A stretch of DNA of 64,000 bases from Flavisphingopyxis soli (GCF_007995095.1 NZ_VOPY01000001.1:335001-399000); one strand, 5' to 3'. Shown: positions 8,811 through 16,971, counted from the first letter of the stretch. Program-made: numbers and translations. Notes: generated by a model not told the origin, from the letters alone.

Positions 8811-9965
8811 ATGACGCTCGATAGCCTGCACCGCACCGCCTATGGCGACGACCACGAGGCGTTCCGCGCGACCGTCCGCCAGTTCCTGGCAAAAGAGGTC
8901 CAGCCGCACGCCGACCAGTGGGAAAAGGACAAAATCGTCCCGCGCGAACTGTGGCTCAAGGCGGGCGAGCTGGGCATGTTGTGCCCGACGGTGCCGGAAG
9001 AATATGGCGGCCTCGGCCTCGATTTCGGCTATAATGCGATCGTCGATGAAGAGCTCGCTTACGGCGCGGGCGCGACGCTCGGCTTCTCGCTTCATTCGGA
9101 CATCGTCGTCAATTACCTGATCGCCTACGGCTCCGAAGAGCAGAAGCGCGAATGGCTGCCCAAGATGGTTTCGGGCGAAGTCATCACCGCGATCGCGATG
9201 ACCGAACCGGGCGTCGGCTCCGACCTGCAATCGATCCGCACCAGCGCCAAGAAGGACGGCAACCATTATGTCGTCAACGGGCAGAAGACCTATATCACCA
9301 ACGGCCAGAATGCCGACCTGACGCTCGTCTGCGCCAAGACCGACCCCGATGTCTCGCCCGGCTGGAAGGGCGTTTCGATCATCCTCGTCGAATCGTCGCG
9401 CGACGGCTATCGCAAGGGGCGCAACCTCGACAAGATCGGCATGGACAGCGCCGACACGTCCGAGCTGTTCTTCGATGATGTCCGCGTGCCGATGACCAAC
9501 TGCCTTGGCGAAGAGGGCAAGGGTTTCATCTATTTGATGAGCGAGCTGCCGCAGGAACGCCTCTCGATCGCGGTCAGCGCACAGGCCTCGGCCCAGGGCG
9601 CGTTCGATCGCACCGTCGAGTTCGTCAAGGACAGGAAGGCGTTCGGCAAGCCGGTGTTCGATTTCCAGAACACGCGCTTCACGCTCGCCGATCTGAAGAC
9701 CCGCCTCCAGGTCGGCTGGGCGCATCTCGACTGGGCGCTTGCGCGCCATCTGCGCGGCGAACTGACCCCCGAGGAAGGCGCCGCGGCAAAGCTGTGGCAT
9801 ACCGAGTTCCAGTGGGACATGATGGACAAATGCCTGCAACTCCACGGCGGTGCAGGCTATATGAACGAGTATCCGATTGCCCGCGCATGGCGCGCCGCGC
9901 GCGTTACGCGTATCTTCGGCGGCACCAACGAGATCATGAAAGAACTGATCGGTCGTTCGCTTTAA
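8811..9965 (+). CDS. Acyl-CoA dehydrogenase, long-chain (LCAD)-like
   Basis: A 384-residue FAD flavoprotein that oxidises acyl-CoA to trans-2-enoyl-CoA, the first step of beta-oxidation. The pattern is LCAD-like. The C-terminal segment reads FGGTNEIMKELIGRSL, without the MCAD-type Glu. The candidate catalytic Glu is residue 249 in the segment LPQERL, its position in LCAD and IVD enzymes. FAD and substrate motifs include AMTEPGVGSDLQ and LHGGAGYMNEYPIARAWR. I chose ATG 8811 (MTLDSLHRTAYG), which has GGGGAG upstream; an in-frame ATG at 8778 is possible. It heads a run with thiolase, SDR and thioesterase genes. Confidence 0.93.
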   Translation: MTLDSLHRTAYGDDHEAFRATVRQFLAKEVQPHADQWEKDKIVPRELWLKAGELGMLCPTVPEEYGGLGLDFGYNAIVDEELAYGAGATLGFSLHSDIVVNYLIAYGSEEQKREWLPKMVSGEVITAIAMTEPGVGSDLQSIRTSAKKDGNHYVVNGQKTYITNGQNADLTLVCAKTDPDVSPGWKGVSIILVESSRDGYRKGRNLDKIGMDSADTSELFFDDVRVPMTNCLGEEGKGFIYLMSELPQERLSIAVSAQASAQGAFDRTVEFVKDRKAFGKPVFDFQNTRFTLADLKTRLQVGWAHLDWALARHLRGELTPEEGAAAKLWHTEFQWDMMDKCLQLHGGAGYMNEYPIARAWRAARVTRIFGGTNEIMKELIGRSL

Positions 9966-9973
9966 CCCGGATC

Positions 9974-10040
9974 GCGCTCACCCTGAGCCTGTCGAAGGGT
10001 GGGATGTGAAAAGGCTTCGACAAGCTCAGCCTGAGCGCAA
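9974..10040. repeat. Intergenic inverted-repeat element, CTGAGC..TGTCGAAG family, copy 1
   Basis: Two arms, GCGCTCACCCTGAGCCTGTC with GAAGG and the reverse complement of a near-identical sequence, face each other across a short spacer. The element fills the gap between the acyl-CoA dehydrogenase and thiolase genes. Further copies lie at 11256, 35033 and (degenerate) 38975. Transcripts would form a long hairpin. Confidence 0.85.
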
Positions 10041-10057
10041 TTTGTAAGGAACCACCC

Positions 10058-11227
10058 ATGACCACCGCCTATATCGTCGATGCCGTCCGTTCGGCCGGGG
10101 GCAAGCGCGGCGGCGCGCTCGCCGGCTGGCACCCCGTCGATCTCGGCGCGGCCGTGCTTGATGGCCTCGTCGCGCGCACCGGCATCGATCCCGCCGCGAT
10201 CGAGGACGTCATCACCGGCTGCGTCAGCCAGGGCGGCGAACAGAGTTTCCAGGTCGGGCGCAATATCGTCCTCGCCTCGATCCTGCCCGAGAGCGTGCCG
10301 GCGGTGACGATCGATCGCCAGTGCGGCAGTTCGCAACAGGCGATCCAGTTCGCCGCGCAGGCGATCATGTCGGGCACGCAGGATATCGTCGTCGCCAACG
10401 GCGTCGAATCGATGAGCCGCGTGCCGATGGGATCGACCGGCGCGCTCCATGCCAAGGAAGGCATGGGGATCTACAAATCGCCCGGTCTCGAACGCAAATA
10501 TCCCGGCATCCTGTGGTCGCAGTTCGTCGGCGCCGAGATGATCAGCAAGAAATACGGCTTCGACCGCGCGATGCTCGACGCCTATGCGCTGCAAAGCCAC
10601 CAGCGTGCCGCCGCCGCGACCGAAGCGGGCGCGTTCGATGCCGAAATCATCCCGCTCGAGATCGAAACTCCCGACGGCACGAAAATGCACACGATCGACG
10701 AGGGCATCCGCTTTGACGCGACGCTCGAGAGCATCGGCGCGGTCAAGCTGCTGCAGGAAGGCGGCACCGTCACCGCCGCCAACGCCAGCCAGATCTGCGA
10801 TGGCAGTTCGGCGGTCCTGATCGTCAGCGAACGGGCGTTGAAGGAACACGGGCTGACGCCGATCGCGCGCATCCACAACCTGACCGTCACCGCGGGCGAC
10901 CCCGTCGTCATGCTCGAAGAGCCGCTGTTCGCGACCGACCGGGCGCTGCAGCGCGCGGGGATGACAATTTCCGACATCGACCTGTTCGAGGTCAACGAGG
11001 CGTTCGCCCCCGTGCCGCTCGCCTGGCTCCAGCATACCGGCGGCGATCCCGAGCGGCTCAACGTCCATGGCGGCGCGATCGCGCTCGGCCACCCGCTCGG
11101 CGCATCTGGCACCAAGCTGATGGCGACTTTGGTCCACGCGCTCGGCCGCCACGGCAAGAAATACGGACTGCAGACGATGTGCGAAGGCGGCGGCATCGCC
11201 AACGTCACCATTGTTGAACGGCTCTAG
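10058..11227 (+). CDS. Acetyl-CoA C-acyltransferase (thiolase)
   Basis: Cleaves 3-ketoacyl-CoA with CoA to release acetyl-CoA, or runs the reverse condensation. The length of 389 residues is normal. The nucleophilic Cys is residue 89 (DRQCGSSQQA), the catalytic His is 345 (GHPLGASG) and the second Cys is 375 (CEGGG). It starts at ATG 10058 with AAGGAA 9-10 bases upstream. It sits between an acyl-CoA dehydrogenase and an HSD10-like SDR, which fits a beta-oxidation role over biosynthetic thiolysis. Chain-length preference cannot be judged. Confidence 0.95.
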   Translation: MTTAYIVDAVRSAGGKRGGALAGWHPVDLGAAVLDGLVARTGIDPAAIEDVITGCVSQGGEQSFQVGRNIVLASILPESVPAVTIDRQCGSSQQAIQFAAQAIMSGTQDIVVANGVESMSRVPMGSTGALHAKEGMGIYKSPGLERKYPGILWSQFVGAEMISKKYGFDRAMLDAYALQSHQRAAAATEAGAFDAEIIPLEIETPDGTKMHTIDEGIRFDATLESIGAVKLLQEGGTVTAANASQICDGSSAVLIVSERALKEHGLTPIARIHNLTVTAGDPVVMLEEPLFATDRALQRAGMTISDIDLFEVNEAFAPVPLAWLQHTGGDPERLNVHGGAIALGHPLGASGTKLMATLVHALGRHGKKYGLQTMCEGGGIANVTIVERL

Positions 11228-11255
11228 GCGCCGAACGGCTCTAACCAACCCACCC

Positions 11256-11325
11256 GCGCTCACCCTGAGCTTGTCGAAGGGCGAGGGCGCGAGATAAGAC
11301 TTCGACAGGCTCAGCCTGAGCGCAA
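11256..11325. repeat. Intergenic inverted-repeat element, CTGAGC..TGTCGAAG family, copy 2
   Basis: Same two-arm organisation as at 9974. A left arm with CTGAGCTTGTCGAAGG is followed after about 18 bases by the inverted arm CTTCGACAGGCTCAGCCTGA. It lies between the thiolase and SDR genes. Confidence 0.85.
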
Positions 11326-11341
11326 AATTGGAGAAAATATC

Positions 11342-12139
11342 ATGGAAATCACCGCAAACACCCCCGCCGTCGTCACCGGCGGCGCATCGGGCCTCGGCGA
11401 AGCGACCGCGCGCGCATTGGCCGCCAAGGGCGCCAAGGTCGCGATCTTCGACCTGCAGGAAGAAAAGGGCCTCAAGGTCGCCGAGGAAATCGGCGGCATC
11501 TTCTGCGAGGTCAACGTGACCAGCGACGAGAGCGTCGAGGCGGGCTTTGCCAAGGCGCGCGAAGCGCACGGCCAGGAACGCATCCTCGTCAACTGCGCCG
11601 GCGTCGGCAACGCGATGAAGACCGTCAGCCGCTCGAAGGAAGACGGCACGATCCGCCGCTTCCCCAGCCAGGCGTTCGACTGGGTCGTCCAGATCAACCT
11701 CGTCGGCAGCTTCCGCTGCATCTCCTATTTCGCCGAGGGCCTGCTCTCCGCCGATCCGCTCCCCGGCAGCGCCAAGGGCTGCGAACAGCGCGGCGTGATC
11801 ATCAACACCGCCAGCGTCGCGGCCGAGGATGGCCAGATCGGCCAGGCCGCCTATTCGGCATCGAAGGCGGGCGTCGTCGGCATGACGCTGCCGATCGCGC
11901 GCGACCTGATGAACGAAGGCGTTCGCGTCAACACGATCCTGCCGGGCATTTTCGAAACCCCGCTGCTGCGCGGCCTGCCGCAACCCGCCCAGGACGCGCT
12001 CGCCGCCGCCGTGCCGTTCCCCAAGCGCCTCGGCCGCCCCGACGAATATGCGCAGCTCGCGCTGGCGATGATCGAGAACGATTACTGGAACGGTGAAGAC
12101 GTCCGCCTCGACGGCGCGCTGCGCATGGGTCCCCGCTAA
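11342..12139 (+). CDS. SDR 3-hydroxyacyl-CoA dehydrogenase (HSD10-like)
   Basis: A 265-residue short-chain dehydrogenase resembling type-2 3-hydroxyacyl-CoA dehydrogenase (HSD17B10), which oxidises 3-hydroxyacyl-CoA with NAD. The cofactor motif TGGASGLG is at residues 12-19 and the catalytic YSASK places Tyr at 171 and Lys at 175. The segments ILVNCAGVG, INTASVAAEDGQIGQAAYSASK and PGIFETPLL follow the HSD10 pattern. It starts at ATG 11342 after GGAG. Between thiolase and thioesterase genes it would supply the third step of beta-oxidation. No dedicated enoyl-CoA hydratase lies in this run; the FadB-like protein near 30 kb has that domain. Confidence 0.9.
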   Translation: MEITANTPAVVTGGASGLGEATARALAAKGAKVAIFDLQEEKGLKVAEEIGGIFCEVNVTSDESVEAGFAKAREAHGQERILVNCAGVGNAMKTVSRSKEDGTIRRFPSQAFDWVVQINLVGSFRCISYFAEGLLSADPLPGSAKGCEQRGVIINTASVAAEDGQIGQAAYSASKAGVVGMTLPIARDLMNEGVRVNTILPGIFETPLLRGLPQPAQDALAAAVPFPKRLGRPDEYAQLALAMIENDYWNGEDVRLDGALRMGPR

Positions 12140-12147
12140 CCTCTTGG

Positions 12148-12170
12148 CCCCTCCCCGTAACGGGGAGGGG
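12148..12170. repeat. Short GC-rich hairpin (CCCCTCCCCGT type)
   Basis: CCCCTCCCCGT and ACGGGGAGGGG form a perfect 11-bp stem around one base. The sequence resembles one end of the terminal repeats of the DUF559 element near 28.5 kb, so it may be a solitary fragment of that family. It lies between the SDR and thioesterase genes. Confidence 0.6.
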
Positions 12171-12212
12171 TCGGGGCGGGGCCGTGCGCTGCCGCCCGAA
12201 CGAAAGCATTTC

Positions 12213-12650
12213 ATGCCCAAGCCTTCCCCCGCGCGCCTCGACCCGGCGAACTATCCCGTCGCAATCGAGGTGCAGACGCGCTTTCAGGATCTCGATCCGC
12301 TCGGCCACATCAACAACGGCGCGATGGCGGCGATTATTGAAACAGGCCGGATCGCGTTCAACCATCAGGTCGGCGTCGATGGCCGCGACCGCAAGCCGGG
12401 GCAGCGCTGGCTGATCGCGCGGCTCGAGATCAACTATGTCGCCGAGGGGCACTATCCCGAACCCGTCACGATCGGCCACGGCTTTGGCCGCGTCGGACGC
12501 TCGAGCTGGGATATCCTCGCGGGCGTTTTCCAGGGCGACACCTGCATCGCCACCGCCGACTGCACGATCGTCCTGACCGATGCCGACGGCGCGGTCGCGA
12601 TCGGCGAGGATCAGCGCAAGCGAATCGGCGAATACGCCTTCCGCGGCTAG
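12213..12650 (+). CDS. Acyl-CoA thioesterase (hotdog fold, YbgC/4HBT type)
   Basis: A 145-residue single hotdog domain expected to hydrolyse acyl-CoA thioesters. The signature QTRFQDLDPLGHINNGAM includes the catalytic Asp and the GHINN turn of the 4HBT family. It starts at ATG 12213 (MPKPSPARLDPANYPV); the upstream in-frame codons overlap the SDR and the GC-rich hairpin. Its TAG stop shares the palindrome CTAG with the stop of the convergent HxlR gene. It closes the beta-oxidation run and could free CoA from dead-end acyl groups. Substrate unknown. Confidence 0.88.
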   Translation: MPKPSPARLDPANYPVAIEVQTRFQDLDPLGHINNGAMAAIIETGRIAFNHQVGVDGRDRKPGQRWLIARLEINYVAEGHYPEPVTIGHGFGRVGRSSWDILAGVFQGDTCIATADCTIVLTDADGAVAIGEDQRKRIGEYAFRG

Positions 12651-13033
12651 GCGCGCGCGGCATCGGAGTGCGCGGCGTCGAATGCCGCGCGCGCGCTTTC
12701 GACCGCGTCGATATTGGCGAACGCCCAGTCGCCCAGAGCGCCGACGGGTACCAGCAGCTGGTGCCCCAGGTCGGTCAGCGCATAATCGACGCGCGGCGGT
12801 ACCGACGGCGTCACGCTGCGCGTCACCAGCCCGTCGCGTTCGAGCCCGCGCAACGTCGCACTCAGCATCTTCTGCGACACGTTGCCGATCTCGCGCTTCA
12901 GTTCGTTGAAGCGCAGCGATCCGGCCGACAGGCGCATGATCACCTGGACCGACCATTTGTCGCCGATCCGCGACAGGACGGTGTTGACGCGCTGGCAGCC
13001 GCCGGTTTCGTGCAGGTTACCCGGTTTCGTCAT
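12647..13033 (-). CDS. HxlR-family winged-helix transcriptional regulator
   Basis: A 128-residue HxlR/MarR-like winged-helix protein. The family core is visible: CQRVNTVLSRIGDKWSVQVI, LRFNELKREIGNVSQKMLS (recognition region), TLRGLERDGLVTRS and VDYALTDLGHQLL. An N-terminal Cys (about residue 12) precedes the core, as in redox-sensing members, so aldehyde or quinone sensing is conceivable. I chose ATG 13033 because AGAGGG lies about 7 bases upstream; ATGs at 13048 and 13069 are alternatives. It is divergent from an NADPH-dependent FMN reductase, a common target of such regulators. Confidence 0.88.
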   Translation of the reverse strand: MTKPGNLHETGGCQRVNTVLSRIGDKWSVQVIMRLSAGSLRFNELKREIGNVSQKMLSATLRGLERDGLVTRSVTPSVPPRVDYALTDLGHQLLVPVGALGDWAFANIDAVESARAAFDAAHSDAARA

Positions 13034-13076
13034 CGTGCCCTCTTGCATGGATGTTCCGGTTTCCAACATAGGCCTG

Positions 13077-13106
13077 GTAACCAACAGAAACCAACAAAAA
13101 CCAGTT
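13077..13106. promoter_or_regulatory. Three 10-bp direct repeats between hxlR and FMN reductase genes
   Basis: ACCA recurs at 13080, 13090 and 13100 within AACCAACAGA, AACCAACAAA and AACCAGTTAG, an exact 10-base period. Half-sites on one helical face suit a cooperative regulator, most simply the divergent HxlR protein. Function is inferred from position only. Confidence 0.4.
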
Positions 13107-13126
13107 AGCCATCAAGGGACATATCC

Positions 13127-13699
13127 ATGCTCAATATCGGAATCATCGTCGGCAGCACGCGGCCGGGACGCAACACGATCAAGGTCGCCGAGTGGGTGCG
13201 CGATCACGCTGCCCAGCGCGGCGACGCCAATTACGAGCTGGTCGACCTCGTCGATTTCGACCTGCCATTGCTCGACGAGCCCGTCCCACCGTCGCAGGGC
13301 CGCTACAGCAAGGACCACACCAAGCGCTGGGCGGCGAAGATCGCATCGCTCGACGCGTTCGTCTTCGTCACCCCCGAATACAATCATTCGACCACCGGCG
13401 CGCTGAAGAACGCGATCGATTTCATCTATGCCGAATGGAATGACAAGGCGGCGTCGTTCGTCAGCTTCGGCAGCGCGGGCGGAACGCGGGCGGTCGAGCA
13501 TCTGCGTACCATCGCGGCCGAGATCAAGATCGCCGACGTGCGCGGTCAGGTCGCGCTGTCGCTGTTCGACGATTTCGAGAATTTCTCCGATTTCAAGCCG
13601 CGCGATGTCCATACCCCCGCGCTCGACACGATGTTCGACGAGCTGATCGGCTGGGGCAGCGCGCTCAAAACCTATCGCGACGGCAAGGCGAAAGGCTGA
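13127..13699 (+). CDS. NADPH-dependent FMN reductase (flavodoxin fold)
   Basis: A 190-residue flavoprotein of the NADPH-dependent FMN reductase/quinone reductase family. The FMN phosphate loop is GSTRPGRNT at residues 9-17. TPEYNHSTTGALKNAIDF is the hallmark isoalloxazine-binding loop and FGSAGGTRAVEHLR is another FMN-side loop. Such enzymes reduce quinones, azo compounds or free flavin. It starts at ATG 13127 with AAGGGAC upstream. It is divergent from the HxlR regulator and probably controlled by it. It ends convergently with gmk. Confidence 0.92.
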   Translation: MLNIGIIVGSTRPGRNTIKVAEWVRDHAAQRGDANYELVDLVDFDLPLLDEPVPPSQGRYSKDHTKRWAAKIASLDAFVFVTPEYNHSTTGALKNAIDFIYAEWNDKAASFVSFGSAGGTRAVEHLRTIAAEIKIADVRGQVALSLFDDFENFSDFKPRDVHTPALDTMFDELIGWGSALKTYRDGKAKG

Positions 13700-13722
13700 G
13701 CCGCCCGATCTGAAGTGGGCCG

Positions 13723-13771
13723 CCTGAAGCGTGTGGCGGCGGTCTCCCTCCCGCCGTCGCCGCCGCTTCAG
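13723..13771. terminator. Possible convergent hairpin between FMN reductase and gmk
   Basis: CTGAAGCG and CGCTTCAG bound an imperfect GC-rich inverted repeat, with further GGCGGCGG/CCGCCG pairing inside. No clear T-run follows on either side and one arm overlaps the gmk stop, so its role as a terminator is uncertain. Confidence 0.35.
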
Positions 13772-14439
13772 CGCGTCAGATTGTAGACGAAGCCGATCAG
13801 GCCGGTCTGGCGGCTGCGGCGCAGGCGTTCGGCCTTGAGGATCGTGTGGACCTGGTCATAGCAGGTCGCGACGTCGTCGTTGACCAGGACGAAGTCATAG
13901 CCGTCCCAGTGGGCGATCTCGCTCGCGGCGCGTTCCATGCGCCCGGCGATGACCTCTTCGCTGTCGGTCGCGCGGGTGTGCAGGCGGCGTTCGAGTTCGG
14001 CCATGCTCGGCGGCAGGATGAAGACGCGCACGACGTCGCCGCCCTCTTTCTGGTGAAGCTGCTGCGCGCCCTGCCAGTCGATGTCGAACAGGACGTCCTG
14101 GCCGGCGCAGAGCATGTCCTCGACCGGTTGCTTGGGCGTGCCGTAGCGGTGACCGAAGACGCGCGCCCATTCGAGGAACTCGCCCGCATCGGCCATTTCC
14201 TTGAAGCGATCGACATCGACGAAATGATAGTCGCGCCCGTCGACCTCGCCGGGCCGGATCGGCCGCGTCGTCACCGAAACCGACAGCGACAGCTGGTCGT
14301 CATGCTCGAGCAGCGTGCGCGCGATCGTCGATTTGCCAGCGCCCGAGGGCGACGACAGGACGTAAAGCACGCCGCGTCGTTCGACGGGCAATTTTTGCGA
14401 TTTGGGTTCGCCCGCCGGGGCGCTATCGGTGTCGGCCAT
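13768..14439 (-). CDS. gmk: Guanylate kinase
   Basis: Phosphorylates GMP to GDP with ATP. The 223-residue protein has the P-loop PSGAGKST at residues 31-38 and the GMP-binding segment TTRPIRPGEVDGRDYHFVD. FDIDWQGAQQ and RMERAASEIAHWDGYDFVLVND complete the family pattern. An N-terminal extension of about 20 residues (MADTDSAPAGEPKSQK) precedes the core. It starts at ATG 14439, 47 bases from the divergent DUF2585 gene. Confidence 0.97.
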   Translation of the reverse strand: MADTDSAPAGEPKSQKLPVERRGVLYVLSSPSGAGKSTIARTLLEHDDQLSLSVSVTTRPIRPGEVDGRDYHFVDVDRFKEMADAGEFLEWARVFGHRYGTPKQPVEDMLCAGQDVLFDIDWQGAQQLHQKEGGDVVRVFILPPSMAELERRLHTRATDSEEVIAGRMERAASEIAHWDGYDFVLVNDDVATCYDQVHTILKAERLRRSRQTGLIGFVYNLTR

Positions 14440-14486
14440 GCGCGCTAGTGGGCGAAAGCCGGGGCGAGCGTCAAGGGGGAGGCGAG

Positions 14487-15086
14487 ATGGAGATGAGCGA
14501 TCGGCGCGGCAGTGGTGGCCCGGCCTGGGCCTATGCTGCTGGAATCGTTGCGACGATCATCGCGGCGGCGGTGATCCTGCTGGCGATGGGGCGCAACCCG
14601 ATCTGTACCTGCGGGACGATCGAACTGTGGCACGGCAGCGTCCAGTCGGCGGGCAACAGCCAGCATCTCAGCGACTGGTACAGCTTCAGCCATGTCACCC
14701 ACGGCTTCATCTTCTACGGGCTGGGCTGGTGGTTGCTGCGGACGCGGCGCTTCGGCCAGCGCCTGCTCGTCGCGACGTTGATCGAGGCGGGCTGGGAGAT
14801 TCTCGAGAATACGCCGATGGTCATCGACCGCTATCGCGAGGCGACGATGGCGTTCGGCTATAGTGGCGACAGCGTGCTCAATTCGGTCAGCGACATCGCG
14901 ATGATGATCGCCGGCTTCTGGCTCGCCAGCCGCCTGCGCTGGCCGTGGGTGGTCGCGCTGGCGCTGGCTTTTGAAACATTCACCCTGTGGCGGATCCGCG
15001 ACAATCTGACGCTCAATGTCCTCATGCTCGTCGCGCCGGTCGACGCCATCCGCGATTGGCAGGCGGACGCGCCGGGTTCGTCTTAG
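14487..15086 (+). CDS. DUF2585 (UPF0314) family membrane protein
   Basis: A 199-residue integral membrane protein of the DUF2585 family, without a known function. Segments typical of the family are PICTCGTIELWHGSV (early Cys pair), DWYSFSHVTHGFIFYGLGWW, EAGWEILENTPMVIDRYR and GYSGDSVLNSVSDIAMM. There are about five hydrophobic stretches, the first at residues 15-35. I chose ATG 14487 because GGGGGAGG lies 5-6 bases upstream; ATG 14493 is a close alternative. It overlaps the convergent small-protein gene by four bases. Confidence 0.88.
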   Translation: MEMSDRRGSGGPAWAYAAGIVATIIAAAVILLAMGRNPICTCGTIELWHGSVQSAGNSQHLSDWYSFSHVTHGFIFYGLGWWLLRTRRFGQRLLVATLIEAGWEILENTPMVIDRYREATMAFGYSGDSVLNSVSDIAMMIAGFWLASRLRWPWVVALALAFETFTLWRIRDNLTLNVLMLVAPVDAIRDWQADAPGSS

Positions 15087-15508
15087 GCGGTCGGCTCGGG
15101 GACCTTGATCGCCTGTGCCGTCTGCTTTGTCGCACGCTTGCGCGGCGCGGGCTTGGCCTTAGCGGTCTTGGCGGCGGGTTTGCGCTTGGCCGTTGAGGCG
15201 GTCTTGCGCGGTTTGGTCGCCTTGCCTTGCGTGCCCTCTTCGAGCAGCGCGAAGCTGTCGGCGATGCCTGCGGGCCCCGCGCGCTTGATCGCCTTTTGCG
15301 TCTGGTCGCGCCGTTCGGCCCGCTCGGCGAGCTTCTTGCTGAGATAGCCTGCGGCAAGCGTCGCGCCGATCACGGCAAAGCGTGCCGGCAGGAGCCGCCG
15401 GGCGACCGCCATCGTGGCGAAGCCGACCGCGGCCCCGGCGACGGGACTGCCGTGTTGTTCCTTGTTGATGGCCGCGCCAGTGGCTGCGGCGAAGAGCTTG
15501 CCGATCAT
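15083..15508 (-). CDS. Hypothetical protein with Lys/Ala-rich tail, EcfG-type promoter
   Basis: A 141-residue protein of unknown function. The N-terminal half (MIGKLFAAATGAAINKEQHG, then GAAVGFATMAVARR) has Gly/Ala-rich hydrophobic segments that could insert in or lie on a membrane. The C-terminal half is dominated by Lys, Ala, Pro and Arg (KPRKTASTAKRKPAAKTAKA), a histone-H1-like composition. It starts at ATG 15508 with AAAGGA about 8 bases upstream. An exact EcfG promoter lies 24 bases before the start, so expression in stress or stationary phase is likely. It overlaps the DUF2585 stop by four bases. Confidence 0.75.
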   Translation of the reverse strand: MIGKLFAAATGAAINKEQHGSPVAGAAVGFATMAVARRLLPARFAVIGATLAAGYLSKKLAERAERRDQTQKAIKRAGPAGIADSFALLEEGTQGKATKPRKTASTAKRKPAAKTAKAKPAPRKRATKQTAQAIKVPEPTA

Positions 15509-15531
15509 GGTTGTTATCCTTTCGAAACAAC

Positions 15532-15556
15532 AACGCGATGCGCCGCGCGCGGTTCC
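15532..15556 (-). promoter_or_regulatory. EcfG-type general stress promoter
   Basis: On the minus strand GGAAC (15552-15556), 16 bases, and CGTT (15532-15535) match the alphaproteobacterial EcfG consensus exactly. It lies between the fumC stop and the start of the 141-residue protein, giving a leader of about 17 bases. Confidence 0.7.
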
Positions 15557-15576
15557 GCTGCGGCGGTCGATTGGCG

Positions 15577-16971
15577 CTAGCGGCCGATCATCGTTTCGGG
15601 GCGGACGACACGGTCATAGGTGTCGCCGTCGACGAGGCCTGAAGCGAGCGCCGCCTCGCGCAGCGTCTGGCCGGTCTCGTGCGCGGTCTTGGCGATCTTG
15701 GCGGCATTGTCATAGCCGATTTCGGGCGCCAGCGCGGTGACCAGCATCAGCGAGCGGTCGACCAGTTCCTTGATCCGCTTGGTATCGGCCTCGAGGCCTT
15801 CGACGCAGCGGCGCGAGAAGCTTTCCATGCCGACGGCAAGCAGGTCGATCGAGCGCAGCACGTTGGCGCCGATCATCGGTTTGAACACGTTGAGTTCCAG
15901 ATGGCCCTGCATCCCGCCGATCGTCACCGCTGCGGCGTTGCCGATGACCTGCGCGGCGACCATCGTCAGCATTTCGCACTGCGTCGGGTTGACCTTGCCC
16001 GGCATGATCGAGCTGCCCGGCTCGTTGGCCGGCAGGCTGAGTTCGCCGAGCCCCGAACGCGGTCCCGATCCGAGCAGGCGGATGTCGTTGGCGATCTTGT
16101 TGAGCGCGACAGCGAGCGTTTCGAGCGCGCCCGAAAAGAACACCAGTCCGTCGTTCGATGCCAGCGCCTCGAACATGTTGCGCGCGGGTTCGAAGGCGAT
16201 TCCCGTCGCGGCCGAAATTTCGCGCGCGATATCTTCGGCAAAGCCCTTGGGCGCGTTGAGCCCGGTGCCGACCGCGGTGCCGCCCTGTGCGAGCTTGTGG
16301 ATGTTGCCGCTCACCGCGCCTTCGATCCGCGCGCGGCACGCGATCAGCTGCGCGACATAGCCCGAAAATTCCTGGCCCAGTGTCAGCGGCGTCGCGTCCT
16401 GCAGGTGCGTCCGGCCGATTTTGACAATGTCGTCCCACGCTTTTGCCTTGGCGGCGAGTGCGTCGGTCAGCTCGATCAGTGCGGGCAGCAGGCGCTCTTT
16501 TGTCGCCACCGCGGTCGCGACGTGGAGCGCGGTCGGGAAGCTGTCGTTCGACGACTGGCCCTTGTTGACGTGATCATTGGGGTGGACGGGATCCTTGCCG
16601 CCGCGCGTGCCGCTGAGCGCCTCGTTGGCGAGGCCGGCGATCACCTCGTTGACGTTCATGTTCGACTGGGTGCCCGAGCCGGTCTGCCAGATGACCAGCG
16701 GGAACTGGTCGTCGTGCTTGCCCGCCAGGATCGCGTCGGCGGCGGCGACGATGCCATCGGCGATCTTCGCGTCGAGCGCGCCCGATGCCTTGTAGGTCAG
16801 CGCCGCGGCGCGTTTGACGTGGGCGAGGCCATGGACGATGTCGATCGGCATCGTCTCGCGCGCGCCGAACGGGAAATTTTCTATGCTGCGCTGCGTCTGC
16901 GCGCCCCAATAGGCGCTCGCAGGCACTTCGATCTTGCCGATCGAATCGCTTTCAGTCCGTGTATCGCTCAT
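15577..16971 (-). CDS. fumC: Class II fumarate hydratase
   Basis: Hydrates fumarate to L-malate in the TCA cycle; iron-independent homotetramer of 464 residues. The superfamily signature GSSIMPGKVNPTQ lies near residue 320. Other marks are SGTQSNMNVNEVIA and HPNDHVNKGQSSND in the N-terminal third, and GRTHLQDATPLTLGQEFSG with the catalytic His. It starts at ATG 16971, whose A is also the last base of the sspB TAA stop (TAATG), so translation is probably coupled to sspB. Confidence 0.97.
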   Translation of the reverse strand: MSDTRTESDSIGKIEVPASAYWGAQTQRSIENFPFGARETMPIDIVHGLAHVKRAAALTYKASGALDAKIADGIVAAADAILAGKHDDQFPLVIWQTGSGTQSNMNVNEVIAGLANEALSGTRGGKDPVHPNDHVNKGQSSNDSFPTALHVATAVATKERLLPALIELTDALAAKAKAWDDIVKIGRTHLQDATPLTLGQEFSGYVAQLIACRARIEGAVSGNIHKLAQGGTAVGTGLNAPKGFAEDIAREISAATGIAFEPARNMFEALASNDGLVFFSGALETLAVALNKIANDIRLLGSGPRSGLGELSLPANEPGSSIMPGKVNPTQCEMLTMVAAQVIGNAAAVTIGGMQGHLELNVFKPMIGANVLRSIDLLAVGMESFSRRCVEGLEADTKRIKELVDRSLMLVTALAPEIGYDNAAKIAKTAHETGQTLREAALASGLVDGDTYDRVVRPETMIGR

